A stretch of 8,404 bases of DNA, taken from the NCBI GenBank assembly GCA_003220855.1, contig QHTP01000058.1, positions 1 through 8,404 of the forward strand, read 5' to 3'. The stretch's first letter is position 1. The number at the start of each line of letters is the position of its first letter. The DNA comes from Gemmatimonadota bacterium. GTDB taxonomy: Bacteria > Gemmatimonadota > Gemmatimonadetes > Gemmatimonadales > GWC2-71-9. The notes beneath the pieces were generated by a model. It was given only the letters and a program-made list of their open reading frames with translations, ran no database searches and had not been told where the DNA came from. This document shows, one piece after another, positions 1-6,033 of the stretch. Both the position numbers and the translations under genes were made by a program.

Positions 1-197
1 CCCTCGGTCGGCGTGTCGAGCAGGCCCAGCAGCGACAAGAGCGTGGTCTTTCCGCACCCCGACGGCCCCGCGATCGAGACGTAGTCGCCCTGCTTGATCT
101 CGAGATGCACGTCCGCGAGCGCGTGCGTCTCGACTTCGTCGGTGTAGAAGACCTTCTTGATGCCCTGGAGCTGAATCAGCGAGCCGTTGCTGGCCAT
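1..197 (-). CDS. ABC transporter ATP-binding protein, MacB/LolD type (N-terminal part, cut by window edge)
   Basis: Cytoplasmic ATPase of an ABC exporter of the MacB/LolD type, which would power the permease and adaptor encoded just upstream. Only the first 65 codons are in the window. The translation shows the family's N-terminal pattern: an A-loop region around residues 14-20 (KKVFYTD), then EVETHALADVHLEI (21-34), the Walker A motif GPSGCGKT (44-51) with Lys50 as the nucleotide-binding lysine, and LLGLLDTPTEG at the edge. Signature motif, Walker B and H-loop lie outside. The ATG at 195-197 is chosen because TAGGAG precedes it by 5 bases; the TAG of that motif is the adaptor's stop codon, so translation is probably coupled to the adaptor. 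The family assignment is firm. The exported substrate cannot be read from the sequence. Confidence 0.93.
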   Translation of the reverse strand, partial: MASNGSLIQLQGIKKVFYTDEVETHALADVHLEIKQGDYVSIAGPSGCGKTTLLSLLGLLDTPTE

Positions 198-202
198 CGC
201 AT

Positions 203-208
203 CTCCTA
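203..208 (-). promoter_or_regulatory. Ribosome binding site overlapping adaptor stop codon (start of ATPase gene)
   Basis: On the minus strand TAGGAG lies 5 bases (ATGCG) before the ATPase start codon. Its TAG is the adaptor's stop codon. A ribosome terminating on the adaptor would sit on the Shine-Dalgarno sequence of the next gene, which favours termination-reinitiation coupling. The motif also decides the ATPase start. Confidence 0.7.
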
Positions 209-1450
209 TCGCTTGATCCTCACCCTCTCCACGTTGTCCCACTGCGACATGTCCGACAGGATCACCGAGTCGCGCACGTTGAGACCACGCATGACCTCGA
301 TCGTGTTGACCGAGCTGCGGCCCACCTGCACCTGTACACGCGTGGCGTAATGACCGTCCTCCGTGATCTTGAACATCCCGATCGTGCTGTTCGGCTGGCC
401 GTACGCGGGCCGGCCCGTATAGAGAACCCGCTCGAGCCGCTCGATCTCGATCGTCCCATCCACGCTCAAGTCGGGCCGCGCCCCCGGGACCGTGCCCTCG
501 AGCGCCACGTCTACCGACACCGTGCCGTTGATCGCGTTCGGATCGGACCGGATGACGTGACCCGGGATCACGCCGTTGCGCGTGTCGATGGCCGCCTTCT
601 GGCCGATCGCCACGTCCTTCGCTTGCGTTTCGGGAATCTGGAGCACCGCCTTGAGCTTCCCCGGCTGCACCACCTTGGCGAGCAGCGTCCCGCCGAGCAC
701 GTACTGACCCAGCTGGAGCGTCAGGTCGGAGACCACGCCCGAGTCACCCGCCCGCACGAGCAGCGACCGCAGCACGTTCTGCTGGAACTCCGCCACGGCG
801 CGCAGCCGGTCCACCTGCGAGCGCTGGACCGCGAGCTGGGAGTCGATCGTCTCGGTCATCAGCGCCAGGCGCTGTTGCTCGACGCTGTAGCGCGTTTCGA
901 GCTCCACCGCTTTATCCTTGGCCAGGGCCGCCTCGTTGCGCGACATGCCGCCGTGCGCGCCGAGCGACTCCGCCACCTCGGCCTCTCGCTTGGCGTTGAA
1001 GTACTCGGTGCGCGTGGTCGCGACCAGACCGGTCTGCGTCAGACGCTGATTCTCGAGATTGGTTCGCTGGCTCACGAGCTCGGCGCGGGCTGCCGCCAAC
1101 TGCTGCTCGGCTTGGAGCGCCTGGATTTGCACGTCGGGGTTAGAAAGGTCGAGCAACACAGTTTCGGGCTTCACGTGCTGCCCCGGTTGAGCCAGCACCC
1201 GATCGACGCGGCCGGCGGCGAGCGCCGTGATGAAGCGAATGTGCTCGGGCACGAGCGTGCCGGGCCCTCGCACCTCGCGGACCATCTCGCCGCGACGCAC
1301 CGAATCCACCCAGAGGGTGGCCCGGTCCACGGTGGGCGCAGCGGGCTTCAAGCTCGTCAGGAAAATCGAGAGCAGCACGACGGCGCCGGCGGCGATGCCG
1401 CCTTTGAGATAGCGCCCCAGTTTCGGTGCGGGTGCACGGGGAATGTCCAC
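206..1450 (-). CDS. Periplasmic adaptor (membrane fusion) subunit of an ABC efflux system, MacA/HlyD family
   Basis: Adaptor linking an inner-membrane ABC permease to the periplasm or an outer-membrane channel, 414 aa. Visible parts, in order: a short basic N-terminus; one hydrophobic anchor at about residues 17-34, with no lipobox cysteine; the first half of a biotinyl-lipoyl-like fold at about 73-105 (LAAGRVDRVLAQPGQHV); a long Gln/Glu/Ala/Arg-rich coiled-coil hairpin at about 107-230; the second lipoyl half at about 233-262 (RAGDSGVVSDLTLQLGQYV); then beta-barrel and membrane-proximal regions to the C-terminus. The start is taken as GTG at 1448-1450 because TAGGAG precedes it by 5 bases, and because the open frame further upstream lies inside the permease gene and reads as Gly/Arg-rich noise. 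It sits between the permease and ATPase genes, as in MacAB-like operons. The substrate is unknown. Confidence 0.92.
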   Translation of the reverse strand: MDIPRAPAPKLGRYLKGGIAAGAVVLLSIFLTSLKPAAPTVDRATLWVDSVRRGEMVREVRGPGTLVPEHIRFITALAAGRVDRVLAQPGQHVKPETVLLDLSNPDVQIQALQAEQQLAAARAELVSQRTNLENQRLTQTGLVATTRTEYFNAKREAEVAESLGAHGGMSRNEAALAKDKAVELETRYSVEQQRLALMTETIDSQLAVQRSQVDRLRAVAEFQQNVLRSLLVRAGDSGVVSDLTLQLGQYVLGGTLLAKVVQPGKLKAVLQIPETQAKDVAIGQKAAIDTRNGVIPGHVIRSDPNAINGTVSVDVALEGTVPGARPDLSVDGTIEIERLERVLYTGRPAYGQPNSTIGMFKITEDGHYATRVQVQVGRSSVNTIEVMRGLNVRDSVILSDMSQWDNVERVRIKR

Positions 1451-1455
1451 GAGCG

Positions 1456-1461
1456 CTCCTA
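1456..1461 (-). promoter_or_regulatory. Ribosome binding site overlapping permease stop codon (start of adaptor gene)
   Basis: On the minus strand TAGGAG, whose TAG ends the permease, stands 5 bases (CGCTC) before the adaptor's GTG. This is the same arrangement as at the adaptor-ATPase junction. It supports the GTG start and suggests translational coupling. Confidence 0.7.
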
Positions 1462-3763
1462 CTCCTCTCGCAGCATCTCGACGGGGTTCACCCGCGCCGC
1501 CCGCTGCGACGGCGCCCACGCCGCCGCCACGCACGCCGCCAACACGACCGCGATACCCCACGCGTATCCCGCCGGATCGAACGTGTCCACGATCACGAGC
1601 ACCGATGCGAAGACCTTCGAGACGCCGAGGGCGAGCACGCTGCCGGCCGCGATCCCGACCACGGCATAGCGCAACGACTGCCGCAGCACTTTGCCGACGA
1701 CCACGCCGACGCTGGCCCCGAGCGCCATGCGGATACCAATCTCCTTCGTCCGCTGCGCCACGAGATAGGAGAGCACCCCGTAGATGCCGATGACCGTCAG
1801 CGTAAGCGCCAGCGCGCCGATCGCCGCCGACAGCCAGGAGAAGATCCGAAACGGCCAGCGCTGCACGGCGAGATAATCATCGAGCGTGTGAATCTCGTTG
1901 ATGGCGCGCGGATCGACCGCGCTCACATCGAGGTCGATGCGGCGTTGCGCCTGTTTCGCGTCGCCGGTCACTCGGGCGAGCACGTTCGCCCCAGCCGAGT
2001 CGGCGCTCGCCGGGTAAAAGACGACCGGCCGCTCGAGTCCCGTACCGATCCAACCGCTCACCGCGTTGCGGGAGACCCCGATCACCCGCGCGGTGCGCGC
2101 TCTCGCCAGCCGCGAATCGCGCGGCGGCTCCGCGCTCTGCTGCACCAGCTGTCCGATCGGGTCGCGCCCCGCCCACAATGCCCGGGCAGCCGCCTCGCTG
2201 ACGATGGCGACCGGGCTCCCGCGGCGCTCCTCGTCCTGGGTGAACGGGCGACCCCGCACTATCGGGATTCCGACGACGCGGAAGAAGCCCGCATCGACGA
2301 AGTCCACGCCCGCGACGGCGATGCGCGCGTCACCCGCGCCCCGCACCCCTAGCGACGGGTACATGCCGTCGAGCGGGGATTGCGTGGACGCCCCCACGTC
2401 CGACACGATCGGCTCGGCCCGCAGGCGCGCGAGCGCGGCCGCGCGCGCCTGCTCGTCGAGGTTGAGCAGGACCACGTCGCGCGTGCGCATGCCGGTTGGG
2501 AGGCGGTCGGCCGTGACGGCGCCGCGCAGCAGGACGCCGGTCACGATGAGCAGCAACGAGCACATGGCGATCTGACCGACGACGAGAGCCCCGCGCAGGC
2601 GTCCGGGCCGGAAGGCCGTCCCGAACTCTCCCCGCGAGGCCTGCACGATGTTGGTTCGGGTCGCCTGCAGCGCGGGTGCGAGCCCAAAGATGAGCGCCGC
2701 CGCGACGCCCGCCAGCAGCACGAAGGCGAACACCCGCAGGTCGGGCGCCAGGGGAACGATACGTAGATACGGTACGAATTCGGCCGGGACGCTCGCGAAC
2801 ATCAGCCGTACCCCGAGGTCGATCGTCCACTGTGAGATGAAGAACCCGAGCGCCGCCGCGGCCAGTGCGAGCAGCACGCTCTCAGTCAGCAGCTGTCGCA
2901 CCAGCCGAGTGCGCGCCGCGCCGAGCGCCAGGCGCACGCCGATTTCGCGCTGCCGCGCGACGCCGCGCGCCAGCATCACGTTGGCGACGTTGGCGCAGGC
3001 GATCAGCAACACGAGCGCGAGCGCCACCGCTGCCGGCGAAAACATGGCGATCGTCTCCGCCGTGAGGGGGAGCGCGCTCGCGACCGAGGTAAGCTCGACG
3101 TGCGTCCAGCGTAGCGAATCGGGTAGGCTCGCGGTCGTGTTCGCCGCCCACGCACCGAGCGCCGCGCGCGCCTGCCGCTCGTCCACCCTGCGCTTCAAGC
3201 GCAGCACGGGACGCAGGACCTGCGCCTCTTTCGCTCCGAACAGATCGTCGCTCCCCTCCAGGCGATTGAGCAGCGTGATCGGGGCCCAGAAGTCCGGTGG
3301 CACGGTGCCGATGCCGGTGAACCCTTTCGCCGCCACGCCGACCACCGTGACGGGAATGCCATGCACGAGCACCTTCTTGCCGACGATCCCGGAGTCTCCC
3401 GCGAACTTTCCCTGCCACGCATCGTGGCTCAGGACCAACACCGGCTCGCCCGCTGGGGGCGCGGCCGTTCCTGTACGCGAAGCTCTCGGACGAGATGGGC
3501 AACTGGCGCAGCTCCTGGTACTGCCGCCAGGTGAGGGCATTCCCCCAGCCACGCCGGTCCCGGAAAGACGCTTCGTAGAGCGAGCCGCCGTCGCGCAGCG
3601 CGACCGGCCGGAACACATAGGCATTGAAGATCGTGAACACGCTGGTGTTCAGCCCGAGGCCGAGCGCGATCGTGAGCACGACCGTGGCGACGAAGGCTGG
3701 GGACCGTCGAAAGCCACGGAGCGCGAACCGGACGTCCTGCCCCAACTCCTCAAGCCAGGTCGT
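1459..3763 (-). pseudogene. ABC transporter permease, duplicated FtsX/MacB (ADOP) type, apparently frameshifted and internally deleted
   Basis: Inner-membrane permease of the ADOP class, which carries two MacB periplasmic-core plus FtsX units in one chain. The N-terminal frame (about 3763-3463) reads QDVRFALRGFRRSP, a first membrane helix (VATVVLTIALGLGLNTSVF) and the start of a periplasmic core, ending near ESFAYRNG. The rest continues in another frame from about 3462 (EPVLVLSHDAW) to the stop at 1459. That part has the first FtsX block (QREIGVRLALGA and following helices), a linker, a second periplasmic core (GFFRVVGIPIVRGRPF) and the second FtsX block (RTKEIGIRMALGA), ending VEMLREE. Together about 760 residues are encoded, a little short for ADOP proteins as I recall them (about 800). 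The first core lacks the segment matching GFFRVVGIPIVRGRPF. The expected start reads ACG at 3761-3763; the first usual start codon in frame is TTG at 3743-3745. The family is certain. Whether the lesion is biological or an assembly error is open. Confidence 0.82.
3440..3480 (-). other. Frameshift/deletion junction in the permease gene
   Basis: Here the meaningful reading frame changes. On the minus strand the N-terminal frame reads SESFAYRNGRAPSG and then loses family resemblance, while the frame one base further on picks up as APPAGEPVLVLSHDAW. Five consecutive G (plus strand 3455-3459) sit at the switch. Both frames are open far beyond the junction (one to 2882, the other back to 3624), so no stop codon marks the exact point. 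It is placed by protein resemblance only. Confidence 0.7.
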
Positions 3764-3821
3764 AGGCCACCTTCGAGTCGGGGTGCGTTGCAGCGTTCAC
3801 AGGCCACTGACCTAGGCAGAG

Positions 3822-3827
3822 ATCGTA
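3822..3827 (-). promoter_or_regulatory. Possible -10 element of the ABC operon (weak)
   Basis: On the minus strand TACGAT matches TATAAT at 4 of 6 positions and lies about 60 bases before the permease start. The only -35 candidate, TTACTT 15 bases upstream, is poor in sequence and spacing. The placement is reasonable; the sequence support is slight. Confidence 0.2.
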
Positions 3828-3909
3828 CCAGAAGCTGGCAGGAAGTAACCTGATATCGGCGAACGTTTTGGGATGGCTCCCCAGGGCGGCGGAAGCTCGC
3901 AGTGTGCGG

Positions 3910-3932
3910 TTGTGGGATTGCCAGTCTCACAA
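3910..3932. repeat. 23-bp imperfect dyad, candidate operator
   Basis: TTGTGGGA, seven bases (TTGCCAG), then TCTCACAA. The arms are complementary at 7 of 8 positions, with the eighth a G-T pair. It ends 15 bases before the putative -35 box of the rightward promoter, a position where an activator or repressor could bind. The half-sites resemble CRP half-sites (TGTG/CACA), but the spacing is too wide for CRP. No regulator is identified, and a dyad of this size can arise by chance. Confidence 0.3.
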
Positions 3933-3947
3933 GCGAACACTCCGGCG

Positions 3948-3976
3948 TTGGTACCTGGCCGCCAACGCCTTATCCT
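3948..3976 (+). promoter_or_regulatory. Candidate sigma-70 promoter of the FecR-type gene
   Basis: TTGGTA (3948-3953) and TATCCT (3971-3976) are separated by exactly 17 bases. Each hexamer matches its consensus (TTGACA, TATAAT) at 4 of 6 positions. Transcription from it would begin around 3983, leaving a leader of just over 20 bases that still contains the GGAG ribosome binding site at 3995-3998. The fit with spacing and gene start is good, but there is no experimental support. Confidence 0.4.
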
Positions 3977-4005
3977 TGGGCGGCTCGATTCTCTGGAGAT
4001 CGCCC

Positions 4006-6018
4006 ATGCGCCTCGCCCGCTTCGTCACGCCAGCCCTCGTCCTGGTGCTACTGCCCACCCTGCGCCAGGCGGACCGGCCCGACAACGATCCGCCCAGCCG
4101 GGTCGGCCGACTGAGCTACCTCTCGGGCAGCGTCTCGTTCCGGCCCGGCACGGTGGACGACTGGGCCGATGCGACGATCAACTACCCGCTGCACGCAGGC
4201 GACCACCTCTGGACCGACGCCGCTGCCCGCGCGGAGCTGACGGTCGGCTCGAACGCCCTACGGCTCGCCCCGCAAAGTGCTTTCGGCTTCCTGGCGCTCG
4301 ATGACCGCACGACGCAAGTACGCCTGTCGCAAGGCTCGCTCGAGGTGCGGGTACGGACCTTGGGCGACGACGACAGCTTCGAGATCGACACGCCGAGCGG
4401 CGCGGTGTCGCTGCTCCGCCCCGGCACCTATCGGGTCGACGTGGACTCGGCCGGCGACACCACCACGGTCACGGTGCGCCACGGCCAGGCCGACGTCACC
4501 GCCGCCGGCTCGGCCTTTCCGGTGCACGCGGGGGAGGCGGCCGTCATGTTCGGCGGCGACTCGCCCAGCTACGACGTCCGCGATGCGTCGCGGCCGGACG
4601 AATGGGAGGATTGGTGCTCCACGCGCGACCGTCGCTGGGACGACTCCCGCTCGTCGCGCTACGTGTCGCGCGAGACCATCGGCTACGAGGACCTGGACGA
4701 CAACGGCGAATGGCGTGATACGCCTGACTACGGGGCCGTGTGGGTGCCGCGCACCACGATCGTGGGATGGGCGCCGTACCACTATGGCCGCTGGGTATGG
4801 GTGGAGCCGTGGGGCTGGACCTGGGTCGACGACGCTCCGTGGGGCTTCGCGCCCTTCCATTATGGCCGGTGGGTGTACTGGGACGGCAGGTGGGTCTGGG
4901 TGCCGGGCCGACGCGTCGCGCGGCCGGTGTACGCGCCGGCGCTGGTGGTGTTCGTGGGCGGCGGGCGGAACTGGAGCCTGTCGATCGGTGCGGGCGGCGG
5001 CGTGGCGTGGTTCCCGCTCGGCCCGGAAGAGCCCTACGTGCCGGCGTATCACGTGAGCAATACCTACTACCGCAACGTCAACGTGACGAACGTCAACGTC
5101 ACCAACATCAACGTGACCAACGTGAACGTCACGAACATCAATTACCGCAACCGCCGCGAGCCGGGCGCCGTCACGGTCGTCTCGCAGGAGACGTTCGTCC
5201 GGTCGCGCCCCGTGGACAAGAGCGTGATCGTGGTGCCGCGCGAGCGTCTGGACGAAGCGCGCGTCGTCGGTAACACCGCACGCGTGGTCCCAGACCGCCA
5301 CAGTGTGCTGGGACGGCCCGACATCGTCACCGTGCGCCAACCCCCGTCGGTCGTCATCGCGCGCACCGTGGTCGTCCGACGGGAGCCGCCGCCGTCACCC
5401 GTGCCGTTCGCGGCACGCGAGGACGCATTGCGCGCCCGTCCCGGCCGGCCGCTCGATGAGACGACGCTCGGCTCGCTGCGCGCGCAAGCGCCCCCGGCCC
5501 GAATGCAGCCGCTGGTGCGGCCCGCGGCGCCCGTCGCGACGCAGGACCACCCCACCCCAGTGCTCCGTCCCACTCGCGAAGGGCTCCCGCCGCCACGCGC
5601 ACTGCCCCCGCCCGCCCCCGCCGAGCGGCCGGCGCCGGCCGCACGTCCCGACCGGGCAGGGCAACCAGAGCGCTCGGAGCGTCCGCAGCGCTCCGAGAGT
5701 CCGCGCCCGACCCGCCAGCCCGCCGAGCGAGCCGCACCCGCCGAGCGATCCGCACCGGACGAGCGTCCGGCGAGCAAGGCGCGACCCCAGCCGCAGCCGA
5801 CGCCGGCCGAGAGGCCCGCACCTCCGGACCGCGCGCGGCCCGACGCCCAGCCCGCTCACGAGCGACCCGCGCCGGACGAGCGTCCGGCAAGCAAGGCGCG
5901 ACCCCAGCCGGAGCCGACTCCGGCCGAGAGGCCCGCTCGCGAGCGCCCCGCGCCTGAGCGCCGGGCCCCGAAGGGGCGCGCGGCCGAGCGGGATACGACC
6001 AAGGAGAAGAAGCCTTAG
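4006..6018 (+). CDS. Exported FecR-domain protein with Trp-rich (DUF6600-like), NVNVT-repeat and Pro/Arg-rich regions
   Basis: Secreted or surface-associated protein of 670 aa, function unknown. A signal peptide (MRLARFVTPALVLVLLP, residues 1-17, cleavage probably near 22) is followed by PPSRVGRLSYLSGSVSF and a FecR-like beta domain at about 60-185. Next come a Trp/Tyr-rich region at about 235-300 with two HYGRW motifs 26 residues apart, of the DUF6600 kind; a repeated NVNVT stretch (357-379); and, from about 455, a Pro/Arg/Ala/Glu tail likely to be disordered and ending in Lys. FecR domains elsewhere are periplasmic sensors of TonB signalling, but here there is no anti-sigma helix or sigma factor, so that role is not implied; a structural or polymer-binding role is a guess. 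The ATG at 4006 is chosen for the GGAG 7 bases upstream, the signal peptide and the promoter. The DUF6600 link is from memory. Confidence 0.88.
   Translation: MRLARFVTPALVLVLLPTLRQADRPDNDPPSRVGRLSYLSGSVSFRPGTVDDWADATINYPLHAGDHLWTDAAARAELTVGSNALRLAPQSAFGFLALDDRTTQVRLSQGSLEVRVRTLGDDDSFEIDTPSGAVSLLRPGTYRVDVDSAGDTTTVTVRHGQADVTAAGSAFPVHAGEAAVMFGGDSPSYDVRDASRPDEWEDWCSTRDRRWDDSRSSRYVSRETIGYEDLDDNGEWRDTPDYGAVWVPRTTIVGWAPYHYGRWVWVEPWGWTWVDDAPWGFAPFHYGRWVYWDGRWVWVPGRRVARPVYAPALVVFVGGGRNWSLSIGAGGGVAWFPLGPEEPYVPAYHVSNTYYRNVNVTNVNVTNINVTNVNVTNINYRNRREPGAVTVVSQETFVRSRPVDKSVIVVPRERLDEARVVGNTARVVPDRHSVLGRPDIVTVRQPPSVVIARTVVVRREPPPSPVPFAAREDALRARPGRPLDETTLGSLRAQAPPARMQPLVRPAAPVATQDHPTPVLRPTREGLPPPRALPPPAPAERPAPAARPDRAGQPERSERPQRSESPRPTRQPAERAAPAERSAPDERPASKARPQPQPTPAERPAPPDRARPDAQPAHERPAPDERPASKARPQPEPTPAERPARERPAPERRAPKGRAAERDTTKEKKP
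5074..5142 (+). repeat. 15-bp coding tandem repeat (NVNVT units)
   Basis: Four full units and a partial fifth of a 15-base repeat, the first being AACGTCAACGTGACG, encode NVNVT, NVNVT, NINVT, NVNVT and NIN (residues 357-379). Units differ mostly at third positions or by Val/Ile exchange, so the peptide is conserved more than the DNA, which suggests selection on the protein. Alternating Asn/Thr and Val/Ile is compatible with stacked beta strands. Confidence 0.85.
5755..5936 (+). repeat. Direct repeat, two 65-bp copies at 117-bp period, in the FecR-type protein tail
   Basis: Copies at 5755-5819 and 5872-5936 differ at three bases by eye. The period of 117 is 39 codons, so the reading frame is kept. 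Both encode PDERPASKARPQP, followed by QPTPAERPA in the first and EPTPAERPA in the second. This looks like an internal in-frame duplication in a low-complexity tail. Confidence 0.85.
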
Positions 6019-6033
6019 ATTCCGAGCCGGACC

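Larger units (their letters stand above)
3764..4005. other. Divergent intergenic region between the ABC operon and the FecR-type gene
   Basis: About 240 bases without a supported gene, lying between two outward-facing transcription units, so it should hold the promoters of both. It is less GC-rich than the flanking genes. I see a good sigma-70 candidate for the rightward gene, a 23-bp dyad upstream of it and a weak candidate for the leftward operon. A rightward open frame extends back to 3868, but its extra 46 residues look like non-coding translation and would precede the signal peptide. No RNA gene or terminator is recognisable. Confidence 0.75.

Noticed and set aside
1451..1561. Earlier start for the adaptor inside the permease gene
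   Set aside because: The extra residues are Gly/Arg/Ala noise in the wrong frame of the permease C-terminus, whereas the GTG at 1450 has a well-placed ribosome binding site.
350..1669. Long plus-strand open frame (439 codons) opposite the adaptor gene
   Set aside because: The translation is His/Arg/Leu-rich with no recognisable domain, and the opposite strand encodes a clear adaptor. Such antisense frames are common in GC-rich DNA.
3440..3480. Programmed ribosomal frameshift in the permease
   Set aside because: A frameshift alone would not replace the missing first-domain segment, and there is no classical slippery heptamer with a downstream structure that I can recognise.
2648..3853. Long plus-strand open frame opposite the permease gene
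   Set aside because: Ser/Arg/Ala-rich translation without domains. It is the mirror of the permease codons.
3910..3932. CRP binding site
   Set aside because: CRP sites are TGTGA-N6-TCACA. Here the half-sites are separated by 11 bases and the left one reads TGTGG.
3868..4005. Earlier start for the FecR-type protein (46 more residues)
   Set aside because: It would bury the signal peptide inside the protein and lies upstream of the candidate promoter and the GGAG site. The ATG at 4006 fits all three.
4258..5340. Minus-strand open frame (360 codons) opposite the FecR-type gene
   Set aside because: The translation has no recognisable domain; the plus strand here encodes a signal peptide, a FecR domain and Trp-rich repeats.
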